Assembly: GCA_029864785.1 (NCBI GenBank)
Contig: JAOTST010000052.1
Coordinates: forward strand, 1-8,473
DNA: 8,473 nucleotides
Direction of reading: 5' to 3'
From: Chromatiales bacterium
Lineage (GTDB): Bacteria > Pseudomonadota > Gammaproteobacteria > Thiohalomonadales > Thiohalomonadaceae
Shown: one piece after another, positions 1 to 6,769 of the stretch
How the letters are laid out: each line of letters begins with the position of its first letter
Position numbering within the stretch: the stretch's first letter is position 1
Notes under the pieces: generated by a model
The model's input: only the letters and a program-made list of their open reading frames with translations
Told to the model about the DNA's origin: nothing
Databases searched by the model: none
Translations under genes and position numbers: made by a program

Positions 1-777
1 TTTAACGCCCTTGCCGCGATACTCCATAGTGATGAGCTTGGCAGGTTGACGCGAACCGCGTGAAACTGAGAGCAAGGCTCCCATACCGAGGCGTTGCATC
101 TGTTTTTCATCAAGGATGGTCGTTTTGATTGAGGGGTGGTTCTTTGCCAGTTTTTTGGCCTCTTTGGCGAGATAGGATGGTGTACAGATATTGCCAGGGA
201 GATTGGATAGATCGCGGGTTAAATGGATACCCTCACTAATGGCCGCACCCTGTATAATCGCCTTATTGATTTGACCGGTTTCGCCACGGTTGTGGCTGTG
301 GAATGCGAGAGTTTTTGGCTGCTTCTTACGGCTGCCAGCCCTCTTTTTTAATTGGTCAAAAATATAGCTGTTACTACCGTAGGCCTCTATTTCACTCCGC
401 ACTTTGGATGAGAGGTCAACCCCTTCTACGCAAGCGGTTGATAGGGATGATACGACCTCTGTAATGGGAAGTATTTTGATAGCTTTGGCTGAGGAAGAGG
501 CAATTTTACGGAAATCGTTGGCTGTGCGTGATTTGATTTGACCACAACCAACCAGCAGAATGCGTTTGGCATTCACACCTGCAGGGCTATGGAGGAGCGA
601 TGTCGAGCCAATTTTTCCATCCATGTCACCAGATTTAAGTAGTGCGGAGATGGCGCCTTTTGTTGCTTTGTCGAGAAGGGCTTCTTCAGAAAGAAGAGCT
701 CTCTTTTCGTAGACCCCAATAACGAGACAGGCGGTACTGATTTTGGAAAGTGAACCGGTTTTGGTAGTGAATTGCAT
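1..777 (-). CDS. pepA: Leucyl aminopeptidase PepA, N-terminal 259 residues (3' end outside window)
   Basis: Cytosolic M17-family aminopeptidase, which removes N-terminal residues from peptides with two metal ions and usually works as a hexamer. The reading frame is open from the ATG at 777 to the left edge. It begins MQFTTKTGSLSKISTACLV and holds the whole macrodomain-like N-terminal domain plus the linker typical of PepA, including the segment HLTRDLSNLPGNICTPSYLA and the later LITMEYRGKGVK. The metal-binding GKGxTFDxGG and NxxxGR motifs lie beyond the edge, so catalytic integrity cannot be judged. A GAGG sequence about 6 bases upstream supports the start. The gene is divergent from the PHP-lptFG operon. 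Some PepA proteins also bind DNA, but nothing here shows that. The family call rests on sequence recognition and on the neighbouring lptFG, and is strong. Confidence 0.93.
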   Translation of the reverse strand, partial: MQFTTKTGSLSKISTACLVIGVYEKRALLSEEALLDKATKGAISALLKSGDMDGKIGSTSLLHSPAGVNAKRILLVGCGQIKSRTANDFRKIASSSAKAIKILPITEVVSSLSTACVEGVDLSSKVRSEIEAYGSNSYIFDQLKKRAGSRKKQPKTLAFHSHNRGETGQINKAIIQGAAISEGIHLTRDLSNLPGNICTPSYLAKEAKKLAKNHPSIKTTILDEKQMQRLGMGALLSVSRGSRQPAKLITMEYRGKGVK

Positions 778-887
778 GGGGATCCTCGATGAGAGATAGA
801 AATATTTCACAATAGGTTCTGTAATTATGGCAAACTTTTCAAAGTTTTGTATATAACCATCTTGTTTAGTAAGGTTTTTAAATCATT
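778..887. promoter_or_regulatory. Divergent intergenic region between pepA and the PHP-lptFG operon
   Basis: This AT-rich 110-bp gap must hold the promoters of both flanking transcription units, unless one is transcribed from further away. A TATATA box at 850-855 could serve as a -10 element for the rightward operon, with a poor TTATGG at 825-830 as its -35 at a long 19-bp spacing. TTGAAA on the minus strand (842-837) is a possible -35 for pepA, but no good -10 lies at the right distance. No gene or hairpin was seen. Individual promoter calls are weak; only the region's role is well supported. Confidence 0.4.
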
Positions 888-2312
888 TTGTCCTATTATT
901 TTCGTAAATTCTGGCCACTGTTAATACCTTTATCACTGACTTTTTTAAGTTTGGTGTCATGGGCGTTTTCGATAGAGATGATTGGTCCTTTTGATGCCAG
1001 AACAGGAGAATCTGTTGAGGGGCTGACGCTGTCTATGCCGCTGGAGACTCAAATCATCGAGCCCCTGATGAGTCTCTCCCACCTTATCTTTGGCGCCCCG
1101 AATTTTCGTACGGCGCTTCTCTCGATGGGATGTTGGATATTTGCCGCTGTTTTAATTACGGCAATAAAAAAGAGTCGTGGTAGAAAATGGTTTCGGCGCT
1201 ATTTCGGTTCACTACTCATCTCGGTAGTCGCTGTTTGGCTGCTTTTGCTCTATACCCTCTTTATGATGGTTCATCACATCCCCGGGTGGACGTTAGAGAG
1301 TGAGGATCAATCTTCAGCGATTGTGGATTTCCAATCACATACGGAATCTTCGCCTGATGGAATTGTGAGTATTCTTAGGAATCTGGAGTGGCATAAAGCG
1401 GTTGGTTTTGATATCGCTGCAATTACAGAGCACTGGCGTATTAATACTAAATTGGATGATCTGTTACAAGATAATAGCTCAACATTGCCTGCGATTATTA
1501 TTGGTGTAGAGGTTGATAATCAATATCATAATTACCTACTTGGATTGGGATTAAATCCACAAAAACAGATACCGATAAGTAGGGGACGAGATACCCGTGA
1601 GTTTGTGAATATTATTCATAATACGCACCAAGGTGCCGTGGTTGCGATGACCTATGACCTTGATAAGGATCATGTAGATAAGCTGGTTGCGGCAGGCGTT
1701 GATGCCATTGAGGTCGTCAATAGTGGACACCCTTATGTTTATGCCGATACACGCCGGAAGGTTTTAGATGTATCCCAGAAATATGGTTTACCGCTTGTTG
1801 GCTCTACTGATTGGCATGGCTGGACTGGGTTTACTCGAGTTTGGACGCTGTTTCAGCACAAAGATCTTCCTAGTGTCTCCAGAAAGGATAGGGGACGGTT
1901 TGTGGTAAATGAGTTGCGCAATAAAAATAGGGATGCCTTTACCCCTATAATTTCTGGTGCAGTTGGTGGTGACTCATTGACCCGAGAGATCTTCACCCCT
2001 TTTTATGAGTGGGTGCGTTACGGAATGGAACTGTCATCTCAACGGCTTCTATTTTGGTGGATATGGAGTGCTATATTTATGCTCCTTTTCATAAAGTGGC
2101 GGGGCGTTCTTGCACATGGGATTGTCTATGGAGTGCCGATCACTTTATCTGCAGGGATAGCCTTCAGAGCCTATGAACTTAGCCAGAGAGCAAAACTAAC
2201 ACCGGAAGGGTTTTTCATAAGAGAACTTCCTAGCCAGCTCTATATTGCCGTTGCTTTGACCTTTGTGGGGTTATTTTTTATCTATATGTTGAATAGAAAG
2301 AAATCAGAGTGA
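888..2312 (+). CDS. Six-helix membrane protein with a PHP-type metal-dependent hydrolase domain, probably periplasmic
   Basis: A 474-residue protein with predicted membrane helices near residues 8-29, 76-94, 108-128, 387-402, 406-425 and 451-468. Between helices 3 and 4 is a PHP hydrolase domain (about 145-330): DFQSHT at 147-152, SPDG at 155-158, ITEH at 179-182, GVEV at 206-209, NTHQG at 245-249, IEVVN at 274-278 and STDWHG at 307-312. The very basic loop KKSRGRKWFRR (94-104) and the KK-ending C-terminus point to the cytoplasm, which puts the PHP domain in the periplasm. The family hydrolyses phosphoesters or amides; the substrate here is unknown. The first His of the usual HxH is Gln149. 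The TTG start is chosen because it keeps the first helix and is preceded by AAGG, although 13 bases away. It overlaps lptF by 4 nt, so the two are co-translated. Family assignment is firm, function open. Confidence 0.82.
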   Translation: MSYYFRKFWPLLIPLSLTFLSLVSWAFSIEMIGPFDARTGESVEGLTLSMPLETQIIEPLMSLSHLIFGAPNFRTALLSMGCWIFAAVLITAIKKSRGRKWFRRYFGSLLISVVAVWLLLLYTLFMMVHHIPGWTLESEDQSSAIVDFQSHTESSPDGIVSILRNLEWHKAVGFDIAAITEHWRINTKLDDLLQDNSSTLPAIIIGVEVDNQYHNYLLGLGLNPQKQIPISRGRDTREFVNIIHNTHQGAVVAMTYDLDKDHVDKLVAAGVDAIEVVNSGHPYVYADTRRKVLDVSQKYGLPLVGSTDWHGWTGFTRVWTLFQHKDLPSVSRKDRGRFVVNELRNKNRDAFTPIISGAVGGDSLTREIFTPFYEWVRYGMELSSQRLLFWWIWSAIFMLLFIKWRGVLAHGIVYGVPITLSAGIAFRAYELSQRAKLTPEGFFIRELPSQLYIAVALTFVGLFFIYMLNRKKSE

Positions 2313-3361
2313 TTTTATACCGTTACATTGCTCGCGAATTACTATCCTCCTTTCTTGGAGTGACTTTTGTTCTATTTTTGATCTACTTGGGTGGATTGAT
2401 GATGCGGGTCTTGCCGGATGTTTCAAACGGGTCGATCCCTATTGAACAGTTTTTACCGATTATTAGCGTAAAAATACTTGAGGAGTTGATCATTGGGATA
2501 CCCTTTTCATTTTTTCTCGCATTAATCGTCTCAATAGGTAAGTTACTCTCTGAACATGAATTGATCGCAGCCTATGCTTGTGGTTTTCAACGGTCGAAAT
2601 TGATGATGGTGGTTACTGCGCTAGCCCTTTTCTTATCTTTACTGGTGGGTATTGTCTCTATCTCATTAGCCCCACTTGCCGATCAGCATTATCGAAAAAT
2701 TATGGCAGAAATTGAACAGTCATCTGAGCTTAATAGTATTGTGGCTGGAAGATTTGTGGGACTCTCAGGTGGAGGGCTCATCTATGCGGAGAGCGGAAAT
2801 AATAAGACAGGATTCAACAAAGTCTCAATTTTTGATAGCACATCAAATAAATATTCAGTCATTAATGCAGAAAGGCTTTCTGGGATTAAAAGCACTGATA
2901 GTGGAAAAATATTTTTATTTGAGAATGGAACCAAAACCACTCTTTTGAGAGAGAGCAGAGAGGTTAAAAAGACGGTGTTTGATGAGTACGGGGTTTTGGT
3001 TGAAAAGAAAAATGTGATGCCAGCCCATAGTATGTATGGGGTGCCAACATCTGTATTGTGGAGTAGTCAAGACCCTCTGCATATTGCGGAGCTGCAGTGG
3101 AGAGTCTCTCTCCCGTTAATGGTGCTTATTTTAGGGATGGTTGCCGTTTCTGTTAGTCGTTATAAACCACGATCGGGTAAGTATGGACGTCTCTTTTCAG
3201 GCATCGTCATCTATCTAATATATAGTCAATTAATTATGAATGCCAAGGTGGGTATAGTGCAGCAAACGATTCCTCCAATTATTGGGATGTGGTGGGTTCA
3301 TCTGTCAGTGGTGCTAATTTTTATCACCCTATTTATCTATCAAGAGCGACGAGCAGGATAA
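2309..3361 (+). CDS. lptF: LPS export ABC transporter permease LptF
   Basis: Inner-membrane subunit of the LptB2FG complex, which extracts lipopolysaccharide from the inner membrane and passes it to LptC/LptA for transport to the cell surface. The 350 residues match the family's usual length. Three N-terminal helices (about 12-34, 50-78, 97-121) are followed by a periplasmic beta-jellyroll region (about 122-255) and three C-terminal helices (267-283, 294-312, 324-344). The segment SEHELIAAYACGF (81-93) corresponds to the cytoplasmic coupling helix that contacts the LptB ATPase. It starts with GTG, and its first four bases form a GTGA overlap with the stop of the PHP gene; a weak purine-rich site (GAAAGAAA) lies upstream. 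lptG follows 2 nt after its stop. The GTG start fits the usual MILYRYIARE family N-terminus. LptB, LptC and LptA are not encoded in the window. Confidence 0.93.
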   Translation: MILYRYIARELLSSFLGVTFVLFLIYLGGLMMRVLPDVSNGSIPIEQFLPIISVKILEELIIGIPFSFFLALIVSIGKLLSEHELIAAYACGFQRSKLMMVVTALALFLSLLVGIVSISLAPLADQHYRKIMAEIEQSSELNSIVAGRFVGLSGGGLIYAESGNNKTGFNKVSIFDSTSNKYSVINAERLSGIKSTDSGKIFLFENGTKTTLLRESREVKKTVFDEYGVLVEKKNVMPAHSMYGVPTSVLWSSQDPLHIAELQWRVSLPLMVLILGMVAVSVSRYKPRSGKYGRLFSGIVIYLIYSQLIMNAKVGIVQQTIPPIIGMWWVHLSVVLIFITLFIYQERRAG

Positions 3362-3363
3362 GT

Positions 3364-4431
3364 ATGTTAAAGCTGGATTGGTATATTGGCAGGGTGATTC
3401 TAAAGAATGTTGCGGTTGTCTTTTCAGTTGTTTTTGTTATTCAGTTTTTTACACTTTTTGTTCAAGAGAGCACGCAGGTAGATAGAGATTATCAAATTGG
3501 TGGAGCCGTTATCTATTCACTGCTCTATCTGCCTGTTCGAGCCTATGAAATGCTTCCTGTTATTTTATTGATTGGCGGAATTATTGGGCTAGGTACTTTG
3601 GCTAATGGCAGCGAATTAACGACCATAAGAGCAACTGGAAAGTCGATCGGATTTATTACCAGATCCATGGCTAAGACGGGAATCCCTCTGGTACTTATTC
3701 TATTTCTGATTGGAGAATTTATCGCACTGCCACTGATTGATGTTGCAGAAGAGTATAAGGCGATTAATTTAGGAAAAAAGATCTCAATGTCTACCTCCGA
3801 TAGCTTTTGGATTAAAGATAGCGATCGGTTTATTAATATAAATGGAATTAACGCAGGCAAGGAAGATCAGTTTAGATATTTTAAAATTGATGAGACGAAT
3901 AATTTACGTGAGATTCTTACGGCAAAACGATCAATCTCTACAGATGATGGATGGCGTCTCTATGATGTGATGATTACTTCAATTGGAGAGAGTTCAACAG
4001 AGACAATGCACCATGATGAATTTGAATTGAAAACCTCGTTTGATAAAGAGGGGCTTGGAAAATTAACGCTTAATCCCAGACATATTCGATTACTTGAGCT
4101 TTATGGTTACTCTAAGTATCTGGAAGTAAATGATCTGGAGTCAGAACCCTATTTTTTCTCATTTTGGAATCGACTATTTCAACCGATTGCAGCATTGGCA
4201 ATGTTGTTTCTTGCCTTACCTTTTGTCTTTGGTTCATTAAGAGAGAAGAGTATTACACAACGGGTCATGACAGGGGTATTTGTTGGCGTTGGATTTTTTA
4301 CCTTAAGTCAGATCGTCAATCACCTTGGTCTGATGGTCGATATTTCAGCAATAGTTGGGGCGGCCATTCCAACAATGGCTATTATCGCTTTGTGGGGCTA
4401 CCTTTTTGGAAGGGCAGATAAGTTACATTAA
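3364..4431 (+). CDS. lptG: LPS export ABC transporter permease LptG
   Basis: The second permease of LptB2FG, pairing with LptF to form the cavity that takes up LPS. I place the start at ATG 3364 (355 residues, MLKLDWYIGRVILKNV), not at the in-frame GTG 75 bases upstream. The longer form would add 25 atypical residues and overlap lptF, while AGGA at 3355-3358 stands 5 bases before the ATG. Helices lie near 14-34, 48-80, 101-124, 270-290, 302-320 and 327-348, with a periplasmic jellyroll between about 125 and 265. The coupling segment GSELTTIRATGKS (82-94) and the LptG-typical FWNRLFQPIAALAM (267-280) are both present. The distal position in the operon, tight spacing to lptF and common gammaproteobacterial order support the call. 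Its stop codon lies inside an inverted repeat shared with the end of the convergent gene. Confidence 0.94.
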   Translation: MLKLDWYIGRVILKNVAVVFSVVFVIQFFTLFVQESTQVDRDYQIGGAVIYSLLYLPVRAYEMLPVILLIGGIIGLGTLANGSELTTIRATGKSIGFITRSMAKTGIPLVLILFLIGEFIALPLIDVAEEYKAINLGKKISMSTSDSFWIKDSDRFININGINAGKEDQFRYFKIDETNNLREILTAKRSISTDDGWRLYDVMITSIGESSTETMHHDEFELKTSFDKEGLGKLTLNPRHIRLLELYGYSKYLEVNDLESEPYFFSFWNRLFQPIAALAMLFLALPFVFGSLREKSITQRVMTGVFVGVGFFTLSQIVNHLGLMVDISAIVGAAIPTMAIIALWGYLFGRADKLH

Positions 4432-4448
4432 TCGGTTATTGATTAATG
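4426..4448. terminator. Inverted repeat spanning both convergent stop codons; possible weak bidirectional terminator
   Basis: CATTAATC (4426-4433) and GATTAATG (4441-4448) are perfect reverse complements around a 7-base spacer. The repeat covers the stop codons of lptG (4429-4431) and of the convergent lipoprotein gene (4438-4436), whose coding ends are only 4 bases apart. The stem is AT-rich and no T-tract follows on either strand, so it is a poor intrinsic terminator on its own. It may be just a by-product of two TAA stops facing each other. Confidence 0.3.
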
Positions 4449-5449
4449 ACATAATCTCCAGCTTTGAGCACTCCTACTCTGGAGTTGTATTCGATCGTTC
4501 CAATTGATGCGCCCGCTTTTACCTGGGTAATAGTCAACATTCCAACACTATCTTCCGCAAAATGTTCTACCCCATCTTCATCGGTGCGAAGCAGTCGTGC
4601 GTTAATCAATTTAAATTGATCGCCGACCCTAACTTGTGAATGTGAACCAACATCTATAGAGGCAGAAACATTGTCTGTGGATATGATTCGCCCCTTAAGA
4701 AATGTGCAAAAAGTGGCATCATTGATGATTTTGACCTGCTGATTAGCCAAAGTATCTATAGCACCCTTCTCATATTTCTGACGTTCAGAAGGTGCCCCCA
4801 AGATAAAAAATGGTTTTCCCGACTTTAATGATACCTTCTGTACGGTCTCTATCTCGTTGATGAGTTCTCCGCTATAGCTATCAAAAATCCTAAGTTTGAA
4901 TGAGACTTTTAGCCACGATATTGCGGATAGTTTATCGGTTATATTGTGAATCACCCCAGAAACATTGTCAGGCAAAAGGGATTCGCTATTTTGGTCGGGC
5001 TCAAAATTCTGGCTTGGTTCAATATTTGTTATCGATCCGCTTACAACAATTTGACTATCAAACTGTTTACCAATTTCATGAATTTGTTCTTTTTCTCCCC
5101 TATTAGCGGTTCCCAACAATGAAAGGTGTTGAGGCTGTAGGCTGATATTAGAGGCGTCTCGAAAGTGTAAAGTACGATTGAGGTATGATTTTTTGAGAAG
5201 ACGCTTGGTGATTAGCTTCTGAAGCTCTGGAAAATATTGGCTCTGTTCCGGATGTTCAAATTCTATATGAAGAAGTGCTATTTTTTTGTCACTACACTGT
5301 AAAGGAAGCTCTCCCTTCATCTTTGAAGTGACAATGGGTTGATTTTTAGCGGGTTGCTTAAAGGAGCCATCCATCGCACAGCCCGAAAACAGAAGTGAGA
5401 AAAGGGTAATTAAGATGATCTGAACGTTCAGCAGAACCTTGTCTCTCAT
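4436..5449 (-). CDS. Lipoprotein resembling the middle and C-terminal domains of flagellar assembly protein FlgT
   Basis: A 337-residue secreted protein. The N-terminus has a hydrophobic stretch (5-22) ending in FSGC (21-24), a lipobox-like cleavage site at Cys24. Ala25 at the next position argues against inner-membrane retention, so an outer-membrane lipoprotein is likely. Residues about 52-245 resemble the TolB-like middle domain of FlgT (KIALLHIEF, then FDSQIVVSGSI at 130-140 and LRIFDSYSGELI at 186-197). Residues about 250-337 resemble its C-terminal domain, with GRIISTDNVSASIDVG, a VGDQFKL turn and terminal AGDYVIN. In Vibrio, FlgT forms the H ring around the flagellar basal body. Here the FlgT N-terminal domain is missing and no flagellar gene adjoins, so it may be a FlgT-like protein with another envelope role. 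GAGG lies about 10 bases before the ATG. The resemblance is from memory of the family, not a search. Confidence 0.6.
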   Translation of the reverse strand: MRDKVLLNVQIILITLFSLLFSGCAMDGSFKQPAKNQPIVTSKMKGELPLQCSDKKIALLHIEFEHPEQSQYFPELQKLITKRLLKKSYLNRTLHFRDASNISLQPQHLSLLGTANRGEKEQIHEIGKQFDSQIVVSGSITNIEPSQNFEPDQNSESLLPDNVSGVIHNITDKLSAISWLKVSFKLRIFDSYSGELINEIETVQKVSLKSGKPFFILGAPSERQKYEKGAIDTLANQQVKIINDATFCTFLKGRIISTDNVSASIDVGSHSQVRVGDQFKLINARLLRTDEDGVEHFAEDSVGMLTITQVKAGASIGTIEYNSRVGVLKAGDYVINQ

Positions 5450-5606
5450 TAAAACGACCTCATCATAATTTTATTACATTTTTTCATGGATACTGCCATT
5501 ATCGTCCAAAGTTGTCATTTCGTGAGATGTTGAGCAATTTAGTGGGGAATTTGGTACGATATCGGTGGCCTATTCAAGTTAATTTTAAGAGTATTTTGGA
5601 GTAAAG
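5450..5606. promoter_or_regulatory. Divergent intergenic region between the FlgT-like and MoxR genes
   Basis: This 157-bp gap separates two outward-facing genes and marks the change from AT-rich to GC-richer DNA. On the minus strand, TAAAAT (5473-5468) matches five of six bases of a -10 box for the lipoprotein gene, but no convincing -35 stands before it. The rightward promoter candidate is listed separately. No gene, repeat or hairpin was seen. Confidence 0.4.
5530..5560 (+). promoter_or_regulatory. Candidate extended -10 promoter for the moxR operon
   Basis: TGGTACGAT at 5552-5560 reads as a TGn extension followed by the -10 hexamer TACGAT (four of six consensus bases). TTGAGC at 5530-5535 is a possible -35, though the 19-bp spacing is longer than ideal. 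Extended -10 promoters can tolerate a weak -35. Transcription would start near 5567, leaving a 5' leader of about 40 bases that includes GGAG at 5598-5601. Confidence 0.4.
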
Positions 5607-6647
5607 ATGCGCCCAGCTAGTATTGCAACAATCATTGAGCAGGAGTTCCTCAGCACCAGTGAGGGGCACCACACCCCTGTGATGTTGTGGGGGCCTCCCG
5701 GTGTAGGTAAGTCCCAACTGGTACTGGAGGTGGGGCAGAAACACGGCATCAATGTGATCGATATCCGCCTCTCACAGATGGAGCCGAGTGACCTGCGCGG
5801 AATTCCTTTCCGTACCGGAGAGTCGGTAGAGTGGGCGGTGCCCGGGATGCTCCCCAATAGTGAAAAACACGGTGAGCAGGGGATCCTCTTTCTCGATGAG
5901 ATCACCTCGGCTCCCCCCAGTGTGTCGGCCGCTGCCTATCAGCTGATCCTCGATCGTCGTCTGGGTGAATACAGGGTTCCAGACGGTTGGGCGATTATTG
6001 CTGCGGGTAACCGTCAGGGGGATCGTGGTGTCACCTATACGATGCCCGCACCACTGGCCAACCGCTTCTCCCACTTTGAGGTCGAGACCCATCTCGATGA
6101 CTGGGTGAGCTGGGCTTATGCCAACGGGATGGATGATGGTCTGATCGCCTTTCTTCGTTTCCGCCCTGAGCTGCTCTTTGATTTCGATCCAGCCCACAAT
6201 CCGGTCGCTTTTCCCTCGCCACGCTCGTGGGAGTTTGCCCACCGTGCACTACAGAAGTTTGGCGATATGCCCGACCTGATGCTCAGTGCGCTACAGGCGT
6301 GTGTCGGTCCCGCTGCGGGGATTGAGCTTAACGCCTTTATCTCCAACCTCGATCAACTTCCCGATATCGATGCGATTCTGCGGGGTGATGAAGTACCCGT
6401 TCCTGAGGGGATTGACCTGCAATATGCAGTCGCCTCGGCGCTGGTCGGTCGCTCGATTCGTGCCCGTGACGAGGGCAATGGTTCAGAGGTTTACGGCAAG
6501 GTGCTCAACTATGCGGGACTCTTCTCGCAGAAGGAGATGGGGATCATGCTGGTCTCTGACCTCCATCGAGCGATTGGTCAGGAGCTATTCACGATCCCTG
6601 AATTCTCACCCTGGGCGCAAGATGTAGCCAAGGTGATGCTCTATTAA
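5607..6647 (+). CDS. MoxR-type AAA+ ATPase (AAA_5 group)
   Basis: A 346-residue cytosolic ATPase that probably remodels a partner protein together with the VWA-domain protein encoded next. Visible motifs: Walker A GPPGVGKS (29-36), Walker B ILFLDE (93-98), sensor-1 AAGN (132-135) with the asparagine at 135, arginine-finger candidate R153 in LANRFSHF, and sensor-2 candidate R206 in PSPRSWEF. The insert around DLRGIPF (62-68) and VEWAVPGMLP (74-83) is typical of MoxR-like proteins that pair with VWA partners. GGAG five bases before the ATG supports the start. The gene leads an apparent plus-strand operon with the DUF2201 gene (118-nt gap) and dsrS. All nucleotide-handling residues are intact, so it should be active. 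It is not clearly CbbQ or NorQ; no RubisCO or nitric oxide reductase gene adjoins. The client is unknown. Confidence 0.85.
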   Translation: MRPASIATIIEQEFLSTSEGHHTPVMLWGPPGVGKSQLVLEVGQKHGINVIDIRLSQMEPSDLRGIPFRTGESVEWAVPGMLPNSEKHGEQGILFLDEITSAPPSVSAAAYQLILDRRLGEYRVPDGWAIIAAGNRQGDRGVTYTMPAPLANRFSHFEVETHLDDWVSWAYANGMDDGLIAFLRFRPELLFDFDPAHNPVAFPSPRSWEFAHRALQKFGDMPDLMLSALQACVGPAAGIELNAFISNLDQLPDIDAILRGDEVPVPEGIDLQYAVASALVGRSIRARDEGNGSEVYGKVLNYAGLFSQKEMGIMLVSDLHRAIGQELFTIPEFSPWAQDVAKVMLY

Positions 6648-6652
6648 TGTGT

Positions 6653-6745
6653 AAAATTTACCACGAAGCTCACGAAGAGCACGAAGGTTTATATGCAAAC
6701 AAGATTTTCAGCTTTTATCTTCGTGGCCTTCGTGGTAAAAATTTT
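6653..6745. repeat. CACGAAG-type imperfect palindrome between the moxR-like and DUF2201 genes
   Basis: The left arm (6653-6677) reads AAAATTT then ACCACGAAG-CT-CACGAAG, with a third ACGAAG unit at 6681-6686. The right arm (6719-6745) is its near-exact complement, ACCACGAAG-GC-CACGAAG when reversed, flanked by TTTTT/AAAA tracts. Sixteen of 18 core positions pair, with a spacer of about 41 bases. The heptamer recurs every 9 bases on the left. I recall similar CACGAAG repeats scattered in intergenic DNA of many environmental bacteria, but cannot verify this here. A strong RNA hairpin inside the operon is expected, which could alter the relative expression of the two genes. Confidence 0.8.
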
Positions 6746-6769
6746 ATGATTCAAACTTACCGTCCATGA
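6746..6769 (+). other. Possible seven-codon leader ORF overlapping the DUF2201 start
   Basis: ATG at 6746 opens MIQTYRP and stops at TGA 6767-6769, which overlaps the ATG of the DUF2201 gene in an ATGA arrangement. Such overlaps allow translational coupling, and the downstream start has no ribosome-binding site of its own. The mini-ORF also lacks a clear ribosome-binding site and lies right against the palindromic repeat, so chance is a real alternative. Confidence 0.25.

Noticed and set aside
2676..2948. 90-codon plus-strand frame within lptF
   Set aside because: It is an out-of-frame shadow of the LptF periplasmic domain without any family resemblance.
3289..3363. GTG-initiated 25-residue N-terminal extension of LptG
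   Set aside because: It overlaps lptF by 73 bases, adds residues not typical of LptG, and the ATG at 3364 has a good AGGA site and the expected N-terminus.
5772..6242. 156-codon minus-strand open frame opposite the AAA+ gene
   Set aside because: It is antisense to conserved Walker B and sensor motifs and shows no domain of its own.
6653..6745. CACGAAG repeats as a CRISPR array
   Set aside because: The units are 7 bases long with 2-base gaps and sit in opposing arms; there are no spacer-length unique segments and no cas genes.
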